Positions 47,361 to 58,295 of a stretch of 64,000 nt of DNA are shown here, piece by piece. Position numbers and translations under genes: made by a program. The DNA is taken from assembly GCA_963969495.1 (NCBI GenBank), contig OZ018337.1, positions 86,526,777 through 86,590,776 on the forward strand, given 5' to 3'. The notes beneath the pieces were generated by a model, which saw only the letters and a list, made by a program, of their open reading frames with translations, did not search any database and had not been told where the DNA came from. Each line of letters begins with the position of its first letter. Position 1 is the stretch's first letter. Source of the DNA: Ceratothoa steindachneri (lineage: Eukaryota; Arthropoda; Malacostraca; Isopoda; Cymothoidae).

Positions 47361-48196
47361 TAATCCTTCTCTCTTTCTTTGCGGGGCTTATTAATAGGCG
47401 GATTGCCGCCCCATTTAAAGGGATGAGTGACCAGGCCACAGAGGTAAAGGGGGGGGGAATGATGAGTTAGCATCTGGGGGGAGCGAGAATTCCTGAGGTG
47501 GCACTGGGGTGCCCAAGTCAGCTCGCACATTTGAGGCTCACAACCGCACCGCTACTTGTCGTGCCTTCTGACTCGCACCGCTTTTTTTCCATAACCACGG
47601 GTTTATGGGTCTCGTAGGTAATTGGATCGTTAGAGCGTCGTTTAAGGACCTTAGGTGGTCGCTTTAAAACAGATGTTAGCTCCAACTGCCCACAGCAGCG
47701 GGGAGATTACACATGGTAAGCCGTTTGGCCGGCTACCTTTCCCACGCTTCTCCTCATGAAGGGGGGGGGGCTTTAATATACCTATACTCCTCAAGGATGC
47801 TGAATGTAGCCATTTCTACACAATTCGTATCCCATATTAGAGGAACCCACTTGCAATTCAACTTCACTATGACTTCCATCACATGTAGGTTGCTGAAGTA
47901 AATTTCGTTCAGAAGAAACTATACACATTACACGCTTTTAATTCTTTTAACTAAGTGTAAGAAAATGAAAGACCTGACAGAAGAGGAGTGGAAAGCTTGT
48001 AGGGATATTCTGATTTTCTTCAACATTTTAGCGTTTGTCAGTTGACAGCTCCTTTAACAGACTAAGTGATTTTCTTCTCTTATATGAAGTGGGTTTTTTT
48101 AAGTCTAGCTTGATATAATGATTTATTTTACTTTTAAACTCAAATATACCGATTTCAAATAATTTCATTGAGTGTACAGGATCAATTAATTTACCT

Positions 48197-48619
48197 TTAC
48201 TTTCTGTTAAAAGTATTCTTTACAACTATTTCTTTGTTGCTTTGATAATTATATAAATCGAATTGCTCAATAAAAGATGGATATGATTTACCGTTTGTCA
48301 TCTGCTGAATGAAATAGACACAAAACAAGCCACATGAGTTTGAAAGATAACTTTGAACCCTGAATGGATTGACAATACTAATTTTATTTATTTTTACTAA
48401 GTTTTTACGAATATAAACATGATTCTAAAACCCTAGACAAAGGCTGTCGAAATAATACAAACGTTTTTTGTTAACAAACAAAGCGATCCAATGCCTCCCA
48501 GGTCTATGGCTGTTGTCCAGATTAATTATATTAGCTGTTGACGGTTTTAAAGGTAAACATAGATCACTGTCTCTCGCAAAATATCCACGAAAAACTCGTT
48601 TTATTTTATCTCGATACAA
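48197..48619 (-). pseudogene. PRO: Polinton adenain-like cysteine protease, one in-frame stop
   Basis: This protease family cleaves capsid precursors during maturation. The frame opens at ATG (48,619) and runs to TAA at 48,197, 140 codons, with a single TAG (48,425) after 64 codons. The catalytic His lies in PGRHWIALFV, with YYFDSL following. The catalytic Cys lies in YLSNSCGLFCVYF near 48,315, in the same frame beyond the stop. Length and spacing match the small adenain-like proteases of these elements. Apart from the stop it looks undamaged, in contrast to its neighbours. Confidence 0.85.
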
Positions 48620-48666
48620 TAGTTCTCATATTTCTAATGAATTCATTTTATTAAGAATAAACTAAT

Positions 48667-49420
48667 ACGTTCCTAGATTTATCTATCTCAATAACAGACT
48701 GAAACTGTGCATATATAACAAGGAAGACTGGTTCTATTAATGGAGATTTAAATTGTACTGATAATGTTGTCTGTTGCATTCTCCAACTCAAGTAGTACAC
48801 TTGTCCTGATTTAGGCTAATACGATAAATATTTTTACTTTTTATAAATTGTTTATACGTATATTCAATACTCTGCCCAACTCCAATACACCCTAGACCAT
48901 TATATAACGAGTAAAAAGCCAATAATGCAACTGGATCTGTATCGTCCGAATATTCTAATTCAAATAGTCTTTCGACTTATGTTGTGAGAATAAATCAGCA
49001 TATAGTCTCCCATACTCCCTTTTTCTAGAGTAATATCCTGCAGTGGAAAGAAAAGTAGATTTTTCTTCTTCAGTATTTTTTAACAGGGGTCTCAAAATAT
49101 GCAGGATAGGGGTAATTATTTCCAATCGAATTTACAGATGTTTCCTTTAAATAAATATCAACATTGGTGAACAAAGTTTAAATAATATTATATTCTGGAA
49201 AAACATTCTCCCCACCCAGAAGTTGGCTTCCATTTGACTTCACAATTTTTTTTTAATATAAAGATAAACCTCACTAAGCTCTAAATAATACTCTCTGTTA
49301 TCAAATACATAATATTCAACCCGTGTGAGGTCGCAAGAGATATTGCTGAAGGGAGAAAAATCTAATAATTGCTTTCAACAAAGGAAGTTTGGGTTGGTGG
49401 AGTTCTGTCTTCGAACAGAT
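48667..49420 (-). pseudogene. MCP: Polinton major capsid protein remnant
   Basis: Three segments match this double-jelly-roll capsid family (F54H12.2-like proteins of invertebrates). The N-terminal PPTQTSFVESNY lies at 49,400-49,365. A middle segment with DPVALLAFYSLYNGLG lies near 48,960-48,900. The C-terminal part reads FKSPLIEPVFLVIYAQF and then EIDKSRNV at about 48,690-48,667. The family's usual coding length is about 1.3 kb and only about 750 bp is present, so there are large internal losses as well as frame changes. The assignment rests on the two terminal motifs. Confidence 0.6.
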
Positions 49421-49678
49421 ATCAATTGTTGGATCAAGGGCATTCATATTACACGTGTCAGATTTACAGCCGTTAATATATTTAAGAGCAAATCTATGTA
49501 ATGTCTGATGGTTTATATTATGAGAAAAAAACATCCCCAGCATCATCATCATCTATTTTTAACTTTCTTCTATTCCTCAACTTCTTATTCATCCATTATC
49601 GCTTATTTATTACACCTATTTTTTTTATTTATTCTAATTATCTCTCTCAGATATTAGCTATCTTCTAATATACTGTCT

Positions 49679-49870
49679 AATATCTTTAGTGATATTATTT
49701 TTTACCCTTCCCAGTGGGTCTCTCCAAGTTTGCTTCGCACTCTTTCCATGCACAATATCCTCATCAGTATCGAAACCGGCTTAAATAGCCTTCCTTCCTA
49801 GATTACGAACACCACGCTTTAGATATGGTGCTGCATTTCTGAATGAGAAAGAGAAGAGGGATCCAAGATC
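49679..49870 (-). pseudogene. Small basic core-like virion protein remnant of the Polinton
   Basis: The minus-strand reading has LGSLFSFSFRNAAPYLKRGV, then RNLGRKAI, a stop, and DEDIVHGKSAKQ. Short basic proteins of this pattern (G-S-x-F then APxLKRG and LG) lie next to capsid genes in Maverick/adintovirus-like elements. They are compared with adenoviral core or pVI-like proteins. The role is inferred from pattern and place. Confidence 0.5.
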
Positions 49871-50026
49871 ATGTTCCCTTCACTATCTCAATCCTTTATA
49901 CACGCGTGGTCATTCAACATTTTTAATTATCGTTTAATATTTACTCCTATTGTGTAGTTTTATCATCACAGGACCAAGAAAGAATTGAAATCTTTCCCCT
50001 TCAACCGTTCTTATATAAATAGAAAT

Positions 50027-50705
50027 TTATCTCAAGTTCCCAGAGCTTAGAGTCAGATAGTGTGGATTATCAAAGGTTATACTGAATGAAACATTATTGA
50101 AAGGAAAATGAGTAATTCTCATCAGCCTCGACTCTGTCCAGCCTATTAACTGATAGTCTACAAGGTTAGAGTAAATGTAACATGATTTCAGATGAGATAT
50201 AAGAAGAATAAAATCTATATTGAACGCTATACAATGATTTAATTTTGGCCTATCATCTCTAAAAGATCTTTTCATTATAGTGTAAAATTCTTTTGACAAA
50301 TGAATTAATAGATTTTCTTTCCTTTTCACAATGCTCAATGAACCTGAAGTGAGCATTACCATATAATCCGAAAGCATTTTCCGTTGCTTTGTGTCAGATT
50401 AAAACATTAAATCTTGAGATGATAAGTTCTGTTTAATTTTCAGATTCAATTTCTCTATGAGTGCTTTTTGATTTTTGTAATATCCAGCGTCTATCTATAT
50501 CTCATCGTAAGCTTAGTCCTCTTGCCAATATAGTATTTGATGAATAGTTGTTTACTTCCGCGATTTTTCGATAGACTGTGAATGCGTGTGTAGACTTAGT
50601 AACATTATAGATATTCTCTGTAAATTGAAACTCACAAAGACTTACTTCATACTGCCTGTGATTTGTTATTATGGATTTGTGCAACTCGATTCTATAGTCG
50701 GACAT
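50027..50705 (-). pseudogene. Polinton virion-module protein remnant (possible minor capsid)
   Basis: Two frames appear to belong to one protein. The N-terminal part (50,705-50,502) has HRQYEVSLCEFQF in the position of the YEVALxEI motif. The C-terminal part (50,377-50,027) has SCYIYSNLVDYQLIGW and FDNPHYLTLSSG. This combination recurs in an invertebrate protein family encoded beside Maverick capsid genes. Whether it is the penton or another virion protein is not settled here. Confidence 0.5.
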
Positions 50706-51099
50706 GGTATTTTGAGGGTAAACATCCGTAAAGGGACGAGGAAGGAAGGGTTACATAAATACTCTCTGGCTCAATATTCACAACTGATATAAAACCTTCC
50801 ACATCTCCCACCTTTATATAATTTTATGAATGTATTTGCTCAAGAATTTAAGATGATATCACATCCCTTGATATATGAGTTAAACGATTCTGGGTATCTT
50901 TGCTACTTTACTAAATATAGCTTATTTTTCCATGCCCTTTCGCTTTAACTATCTTCTCCATTACATATTCCTTACGGGAGTAAAATTTTACTTTTTTAGT
51001 TCTTCGTAATAAACTCCACCTTCAATATGTTCCTCATTTAAATCTTCGATATAATACAGATCTAATACATTCAAAAAAATTTATATCTTGTAGAGTTAC

Positions 51100-51883
51100 T
51101 CACTCTACCCTATTTCGTACCCTTTTTAAATTTAATGAAAACGCTTGAGATTCGAACATAATCACCGATCTTATATAGAAGCCTCTCTTTTTACCTTCAG
51201 CTCTCTGCTTTGGTAGAGCAACATCGTGTATAACTTTGAACGGTGTGCTACCAATCATACTATGTTTAGAATTATTATAAGCCTTTGCAAAATCATCTAA
51301 TACATCGATGTATTTCCAGGTATTATTAAAAGTAAAGTATATGAAAAGTCTTTCCTCTATTGTTCTTTGTAGCCGGTCTACAAGATTAGCTTTGTTTAGA
51401 GAGTGAACATGATAAATGCCGATATTACATTCGCTTAATAAACGTTGCATCTTATTTCCTTTAAACTCTCCTCCATCATCAAAACATTTAAAAACATGGA
51501 TCCATCCGGATTTTTCTGAGATTTCTTACAGCCTTTGACTCTACCTGGTCCGTCTTCTGCTTTATTGGAATTAATCAGAGATATTTAAAATATACGTCAA
51601 TTACGAAGAGTATCTTTCGTAGACCATAATCAAAACTTTCATATTTGGACATCACAGTTAACTCTAGTTGCAAAATTTCGTTAGAGCCTTGCGCTTTTAC
51701 GTGTTTAGTCTTGAATCTTTTTCTAATGGGTTTATGTAATGTATAGCTATCCAAGTCTGAGAGAAAGCTTTCCACATCAGATCCTTTGGTGATCCTTTTT
51801 ACAGATTGGTGAAGTCGACTTACCCCACCAAAAGATGGTGGTAGACTCGGGGATGCATATAAGAGTAACAATCGACGATTCAT
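51100..51883 (-). pseudogene. INT: Polinton retroviral-type integrase remnant
   Basis: The reading starts at ATG 51,883 with SFGGVSRLHQSVKR and YTLHKPIRKRFKTKH, the N-terminal part. The core follows with SKYESFDYGLRKILFVIDVY. The frame is broken between 51,575 and 51,450, where DDGGEFKGNKMQ (about 51,480-51,447) supplies the second catalytic Asp. The C-terminal frame (51,450-51,100) has NNTWKYIDVLDDFAKAYNNS and SMIGSTPFKV. At the first catalytic position the family has W-Q-x-D and here it is LQLE (Glu codon 51,664-51,662). At the third it has VERF and here it is VDRL (near 51,380). It is certainly inactive. Confidence 0.85.
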
Positions 51884-52069
51884 TTCTAACTAAATATCTG
51901 ACTAGCTTACACTCTTATATAACTATTCAATGAAAAGAGATCTTATTTTAAAATCCAATTTCATTTTACATCTAGATTAAAATACATAATTATAAGTAGA
52001 ATTTCATAGATGTTCGCAACCTTATTACTTTATACACATTTACTGATTTTCTGAATCAATAGAGCTGGA

Positions 52070-52692
52070 TTAACCTAAAAACAGAAGGTTTTTTATATGA
52101 TCCAGTATTTGAATAAAAATATTGGTTAAACAATTGTGCTCTGATGAAATATTATTTCTATCTTGTCTAAACTTAAACTTTTTTCTTGCAAGTCTTGATA
52201 ACGCAATGGTGACGTAGTCGTAATGATCCCTGAGGACAAACTCTTTCACAAGGTTCATACTCTTTCCCCTATTGTCGAGAAAACAATGGAACTCATCAAA
52301 CGAGATATTTTTTTTATATACTCAACTTCTGTGATGGTTGTTTTAAGTTTTCGCCATTCATCAAGTCCATCGTTGAATGTAAGATAACAGACATCAACCG
52401 CATTCTGTAAGCATTTTATTTGACGAAAACTTTGATGAAACTTGTCTTCAAGTTTTAGAAAAGTGTTGAGTTCATACTGATTGTGCAGTGCAATTTTAAA
52501 TCGTGTAGGAATGAACTCTTCATCCCTTTTCCAGGAAATACTGAAATGGATGCTTGGAAATAGATTGTTAGGGTTGGCCTCCACTACACACTTTAACTGC
52601 TTTACACCGTAATTCTTTACCAAACGATCAACATAGGGAAAATTTTCCTGTTTTAACCTGTGTATGGCAGCAAACAAAAAGCCAAAATTCAC
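52070..52692 (-). pseudogene. Unrecognised frames within the Polinton
   Basis: A 145-codon frame (52,692-52,255) and a 62-codon frame (52,258-52,070) overlap by ATGA. A third reading across the overlap (DEFHCFLDNRGKS, then MNLVKEFVLRDHYDY) suggests one original protein split by a frameshift. It is soluble-looking and has no known motif. It lies between the integrase and ATPase-side genes, so it is presumably an element gene, but I do not recognise it. Confidence 0.4.
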
Positions 52693-53439
52693 CCTAACTA
52701 AGGAAAAGTTTATTGTTATAGCAGGTTATTTCATAGGTATTTTCAAAGATCACTCTAACATTATCAAAAGGCTGACAATATTAATTTTATATTCTTGCTG
52801 TGTAATTTACCTCACCTGGAATCGAGACATAGCTTCTTACGCGTGAATATTCGTGTGAATTTGCACAGACAGTAAGAAAAAAAGTCATTAGGATATGATT
52901 TCTCTGACGCGGTTTGAATTTCCAGGTTTTTTCATGTATTAACATAAGAATGGATTTGCCAAGTCGCCTTTTGCAATTATTTGATTGGACCGTCTAATTG
53001 TCATTTATATCAGTGAAATTGATTAATAATTCAACCAGTTCCCTATTTTGGTGTTGTTGGCGATAGTGAGAAATACGACGTGTGTTTGCGCAAACCCTTG
53101 AGGTTGAAGTGGAAGAAGTTAATGCATGAGTAATATCTTCTAATTCTTTCCAGCGTTGCGAATGTTTTATAATAGATTTAGAGAATTTGTAAGATATTAA
53201 CTTCGCTCTTACTTCTTTCCAGAAGAGGGGTGGTGGTCTTTTCCAGGTTCAAGTTAAATCATTTAGGAGGTCGATAATGTTAGATTGTGGAGCCTTTTAA
53301 CGTCGATTGTAATTACCCCATTATTATCCCAACTGCATCTTTCTGTATTTTTTAATGTCTAATAAATTACTCTACTCCTTTAACGAACATTTGTCTCCTG
53401 TGTTCCGAGTACTTCATCTGCATATTCGTTTATTTGATC

Positions 53440-53760
53440 CCTATCATTCTGGTTAAAATTAGCGGTAGGTGAGTTTACCACCTTATCATACTGTTCTTAA
53501 TAATGTTCCAACGTGTTCTGATGAAGTATAATACGTATATATGGTGGTATGTGTGGATTATTGAGTAGAGTAGTCAATTCTATCTCCAAAGATAAAAGTC
53601 TTTCTTGAGTTGGTATTAAGTTTGAGGGTAGCTCAATGTGAGAGAAGATGTGTTAGAACAGGGAATAAGATTGGTAGAAACGATCCTCCACTCTGATTTA
53701 TTATATTTTTCTTTAGACTTATATGGCTAATCTTCCAAGCTAACATATGTATCAACTGTC
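53440..53760 (-). pseudogene. Small Polinton protein remnant, possibly PW-type
   Basis: The minus-strand reading contains TQERLLSLEIELTTLLNN and then ILHQNTLEHY, a stop, and EQYDKV. This resembles the helical L-x-x-IL-N ... Y-x-x-x-L-x-x-Y pattern of a short Maverick protein found near the ATPase. The similarity is weak and rests partly on context. Confidence 0.35.
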
Positions 53761-53929
53761 TGGGCGGCTATATCTTTCGTTTCTATGATGCTGTCATTGG
53801 AACATTACCTTTTATTAGATTAAGACACATTTGAAAAAATCACCCTCCATGATTCCTATGATTGATTTTTTCTTCTTTTTAGAAAGTGTAGGGAAGGCAT
53901 GGAAGAGATACGCGTATCTTTTCATTTTA

Positions 53930-54400
53930 TGGTTCATTCTAAAAGATATACAGTTTCAACTTCGTTTGAAAATATAGAGGTCCGTAAGGAAAATCGTACA
54001 GGGTTCTCGGAGTGGAGTTGCAGGGCAAGTAGCCATAAGGTTTTAAGACTGCTTCTTTCTATATCTTCATAAAGATCTGACGTTCACCCAGCATTATTTG
54101 TCCAGTAAGTATATTTATCTGGGAGATGTCTCTTCTCTGGTTAAATAAAACTAGATTGTGACAACATACGGCTATATCACGCATATGTATAAGACTTTTT
54201 ATAAAATAGATTTTGATCCACTAGGAATATGGTGATATGCTTATGGTGGGAGGTAACTCTAAATATCTCTGTTATATTTGCATCTATCTTCTACATTAAG
54301 TCATCTAAAATAAGAAATGTATGATTTTTTCCATCTAGAGATGACACATTGTCTCTCTCTGACATTCATATTGTTTAAAAAAGTCACACTCTCTTTCACG
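53930..54400 (-). pseudogene. ATP: Polinton packaging ATPase (FtsK/HerA-type), C-terminal half
   Basis: The Walker B region reads HTFLILDDLM (54,325-54,294). It is followed by SHHKHITIFLVDQNLFYKKS, the family's SHH-N-x-S-x-x-x-x-Q-N-L-F segment (to 54,192), and PYGYLPCNSTPRTL near 54,040-54,000. The N-terminal half with the P-loop is missing: the sequence meets a transposase relic at about 54,402. The enzyme would pump element DNA into capsids. Confidence 0.75.
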
Positions 54401-54401
54401 C

Positions 54402-54880
54402 TTCCACCGACGTACACCTAAGCAACAACCAGCACGTCTTCGAGGTCCACTACGGGTAAACGACCAAGCGCCCACCATCCATGAAGAAGCTAGGACACGT
54501 GCCTAAGAATGGCGAGAAGATGCCTTAGGTGTGGTTCGCTGTTGTTCCTACGAAAGTCCTCCCCGTGGAGAAACTGATCACAAAGAATGAGACTATATCT
54601 TTCAACAGGACGGTCCATTGGCTTACACAGTCAAGCACGCGCAATAGTTGTTGAGGTGGAACATAAACTTATTATGTTCGAAGGAATTTTGGCCGCTGCA
54701 TTCGACAGACCTCAATTCCCTCGAATATAGCTGGTAGGCGTAAGTCGAAGGAAAGTTCTGCAAAATCCACTATAGCAAGGTGAACAAGCTTCGACAAGCA
54801 CGAGTGGGCCCGCTTGATTAATGCTTTTGTTTACAACATGGGTTTGACTTTCGGGTCTAGCATTTAGTTTCTGCTTGCCG
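54402..54880 (+). pseudogene. DD37-type (maT-like) mariner-superfamily transposase relic
   Basis: Plus-strand frames give KNGEKMP near 54,505, then TKVLPVEKL. FQQDGPLAYTVKHAQ starts at 54,600 (second catalytic Asp codon 54,609-54,611), and FWPLHSTDLNSLEYSW ends at 54,734. The last motif corresponds to W-P-x-S-P-D-L-N-P-L-D-Y-S-x-W, so the third catalytic position is the Glu codon at 54,723. That is 37 residues after the second Asp, which fits the ITmD37 group. Stops at 54,645 and 54,729-54,740 region and missing N-terminal parts make it inactive. It appears to have interrupted the Polinton ATPase gene. Confidence 0.75.
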
Positions 54881-54954
54881 ACCGGGTGGCTCTATTGATT
54901 ACTACAACAATGTATACACATACATGTATGTTAAAACAATAAAATTCTTTCTAA

Positions 54955-55134
54955 CTAAATCAAAACTATCGTTGTGTCCTTTGTGGAGTAGGTCGTAACG
55001 AGTGTAAGAGGATATTTGAAATAGCCGGTACAGCCTTAGCCAAAGTTTTTGGAAACCATGACTTTTCTGATCAATTGGGCATGTCAATGAATAAGTTGCT
55101 TGAGAATTTAATGGATGTGTTCAATATATATTGA
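54955..55134 (+). pseudogene. Exon-like open frame with CxxC, ZAD-like?
   Basis: A 59-codon open stretch without an early ATG reads YRCVLCGVGRNECKRIFEIA, then LAKVFGNHDFSDQLGMSMN, and stops at 55,132. The composition is protein-like. A C-x2-C followed by IF-x-G-x-x-LA resembles the first half of a ZAD zinc-finger domain of arthropods, but the second Cys pair is absent. It may be a host exon, a pseudogene exon or chance. Confidence 0.25.
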
Positions 55135-57473
55135 AAGCTATTGAAATATATGAAATCCTGAAATCCATATGCGCTATATTACAGTGAAAATTTCTTCATA
55201 TAACAAATCATAGCGGGTATTTTAAAATAAATAATAATAGAGCTAGCGGATAATTTAATTCAATAAAGGTAATCAAATTAAGTTTATCGTGATGGAGTCG
55301 CGTAATCATGAGGGGATATGCGCTAATGATTTGGAGAAAACTACCTGTTTCTTAATAGATTTATCAGAGCTTCAATAAAAATATACATATATATGTATTA
55401 ATAAGGATTTGAATTTGGGGCTTTATGGTATATGGCGTCAACTAATGCACAAGTAATCCCATAAGCCTGTTGATTAAGCAAATTTTGTAATATTCGGAAA
55501 GGCTGAAGAAGAAAACGATAGCTAATGAATCCTTATAGGTTTAAATCTCCCTTCAAAGGGTTTCAAGTCTAGAAGATTTATGGGATTGAGATATTTTAAC
55601 AAACTGTTAATTATGAAACTTTTAAAATCTACAAATTAATAATCTGCTTCATCCTAAAACCACCTTTTGCGATTAAGCGGACTAATTCTTTTAATGGAGG
55701 TAAAGGGAAAGACTTTGGCTTTGATGATATCAATCAAAAACATGCCAGAATTTGAATACATGAAAATGAGGGGGGTAGATTTATGGATGTAAATACTCCC
55801 TCTAGTTCGTAACCACAATGATTCGTGACTCTATTTAGTTTATGTATATATTGTTCTCATAAGAATTGTTGCTAAAATTACGGATATATCTATAAATTTG
55901 AATTTAGTTTAAGGGCAAAATATGAGGTCCGAGTTAATTCAAAAGACCAAATAATCCAATGGACTCCAAATATCCAACACTTTGAGATGATTAGTAAAGG
56001 GAAAGTTTAAGATCTCACGGCTTTTTCTCATCTGCGGATAAATTGAAACACAGGACAGTGATTTTCTGAGATGGATTATCAGATTCTTTCGCTTTCCAAT
56101 GCATCAGAGCCTCATAAACTACTCTGAGTGAAGAAGAGAAAGAGAAAGAGAGGGAATAAAAGAGAGAAGAACTATTATATTTTGGGGGTGAATTTCTATA
56201 TAGTAACAGCAAAAGGGGTAAAATAGGACAAGAGGGAGATTGGCAGGTAAAGTTTCAAGGAAGGACAAGATTATTAGCATAACCATTATAAAATTTAGCT
56301 ATTTTAACCTTTAGAGAAAATAAAAATTGGATAATTTATATACAGTGAAAATGTCTCCCTCTTAAAAATACGTGTGGTAGGTATGACCTTAATGGTTGCT
56401 ACACATCGTGAAGTGAGATTTACCATAACTTTGTTGGTTTTATCAGGGTATAAATCAAATCCACAATCTCACTCTGCCAAGAGGAACATTCCTAGTCTCT
56501 CAATGAGGTTTAAAATGAAGCCAAATCTGAACTAACCTGACCCATTACACCAATTTTAATTATAATATTTATAACTTTTGAAATCTTTTTATATTCTTAA
56601 TTACTGACTTTTTATATTTCACTCGTTTTTCATGTCACTCCTTTCAGCGGTAGTTGGGGAGCCCCTTTGTTCTTTCACTTCAAGGAATAAGAAATTAGAG
56701 GAATATTTAGAAAAAATAAACTTAAAATAGCTTAAAAATTTTAGAGGAGTTGACCCCAAATTATTCTTATTCACAATAGGACTTACCATGTATGAGCTTT
56801 TATGGCTCCATGAAGGTACAAATAAATGACATATTTGTTTTATTTGTTTGTTTGAAACGGAAGCCCGGACTCATGTTTCAAATTTACCCTGAAAATGCCC
56901 AACTATTTTGTTAAAGGTAAAGATTCATAAAAATGATAAGAAAGACCGACGCAAGAAAGTACAAAGAAAGGGAAAAATATTATCCCAAGGCTTCATTGAG
57001 TGTTACAACTAAAGAGGCGAACCACACGGGAACTCTACTTGATTAAAGTGGTATCAGAAATTGAAAGTTTGGTAATTAAGCTTTATAGAATTTTCAATGC
57101 CTTATGATAGGTACCGAGAATGTTCTTGAATCATATACATTTGTTTATAAAAAGACATCTATAAAGGTCTCCTTCAATCACTAACTGCTTTCAACTAGTG
57201 TGGTAAAAGAGTGAGGTGATATCCATCGACTGGATTTTTTAAACATTTATATAAGCAAAACATTCTTAAAATCATAAATATTCACACAGAATAGAGACTT
57301 CATATAAAAATAAATTGAGTTAAAATTGTCATACAAAAGATGTATGAAAATGCAGGATTATAATTAGACATAAATAAACTGAACTCTGAAATCTTTGAAA
57401 TTTAAGTATAACTTCATATTAATCCAGAAAAGAATTTCAACTATTCCATCTTGAGATTATATATATAATCTGC

Positions 57474-57478
<5 letters not shown>
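55135..57478. other. No recognisable gene
   Basis: AT-rich. No DNA polymerase B or other Polinton part was recognised here on either strand. Confidence 0.45.

Positions 57479-57512
<34 letters not shown>
57479..57512. repeat. (TA)n microsatellite with an adjoining CCCGTCGTTGCCCGGGT motif
   Basis: About 17 TA units followed at once by ACCCGTCGTTGCCCGGGTAA (57,512-57,531), a short GC-rich inverted repeat. A perfect 16-base palindrome, GATTATATATATAATC, lies just upstream (57,455-57,470). The arrangement looks like the end of a repeat element. Confidence 0.8.
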
Positions 57513-57514
<2 letters not shown>

Positions 57515-57531
57515 CGTCGTTGCCCGGGTAA

Positions 57532-58295
57532 TATCTGCGTTCTCAATTAAAGTAAACGGATTTGATCTTTTTCCCTTATTTTTCTGTTATTATAGTTTTT
57601 CCTTGTGGATCAGAGACAACCAGATTAATTTTCCTTCTAAATCAAGAGCAATTAACCTCTGGTTGACTATAAGTCAAACAAGGTTCCTCTAATTACAACT
57701 ATGCCATTAAAAGAGTGTCACTTTACGATTTTTTAAAAATTCATATTGAAAACTCTACACGGATTGGGAAATGTATTGTTCTAAATAGAAATGGCAATTC
57801 TGATCGTGTTTGATTACTGGGTATTCTGTGAATGAAGACTCCTCTCTTTTTAACATTATTTCGATTTCGATTTACCTAAATTCAATTAATGTTTGTGAGG
57901 AGATATTTTTAGAGGTTTTAGAGAGTTTAGAAACTCTGTTGAATACTCGACTATTTGGGTATGATCCCAAATTGTATCAACTAACTTGAAAATTTGTTGA
58001 CGTTTTGAGATGGGAAAAGTAGATTTTTATTGATTCTGCTGACAGTGTTTTTCTTTGGAGCTAATATAGCTCTTACACTCAGCCTGTTTTGGTTTTTGTA
58101 GATTTGTTTAAGATTGTGTAATGTTTTTACTTTGATATTATCGATATTATTAATTTTAGGCAAATTGTGCTGACAGTCAATCACCATTGAGCTCTGCTCT
58201 TATTGTGGTGTTTAGAGACAGTGTTTGAATATTCCAACACAAAGAAGATGATCTTAGGCAAGCTCGGACCTCATCTGCCCTGGTTCCGTTAGGGA
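57532..58295. other. No recognisable gene
   Basis: AT-rich; the 68-codon minus frame at 57,981-58,187 has no known domain. Confidence 0.45.

Larger units (their letters stand above)
46222..47821 (-). mobile_element. Unclassified element, copy 2
   Basis: Reverse-complement match of 8,667-10,139. It is about 127 bp longer, which two additional ~66-bp leader repeats account for. The left boundary on its own strand, GTGTAGAAATGGCTAC, ends at 47,821, and the leader, 89-codon frame and intron-like segment follow. The Polinton relic begins about 375 bp beyond it. No target-site duplication is visible. Confidence 0.85.
48197..54400 (-). mobile_element. Maverick/Polinton relic, ~6.2 kb, minus strand
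   Basis: Remnants read on the minus strand, from high to low coordinates, are: packaging ATPase, a small unclassified virion-module protein, an unknown pair of frames, integrase, a virion-module protein, a small core-like protein, major capsid and adenain-like protease. This set is diagnostic of Mavericks/Polintons and related adintovirus-like elements. No protein-primed DNA polymerase B was found in the window, and no terminal inverted repeats. The ATPase side is cut by a DD37-type transposase relic at 54,402. The element is inactivated by many stops and frameshifts. Confidence 0.85.

Noticed and set aside
47713..47901. Plus-strand 62-codon frame at the end of element copy 2
   Set aside because: It is an antisense reading of the element's leader and crosses its boundary; no domain.
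49316..49552. 78-codon minus frame starting with four Met
   Set aside because: A neighbouring frame of the same DNA carries the capsid PPTQTS motif, so this frame is a shadow.
46222..54400. Element copy 2 as the terminal repeat of the Polinton
   Set aside because: Copy 1 at 8,667 has no Polinton beside it, and the element has its own promoter-like leader and frame, so two independent insertions are simpler.
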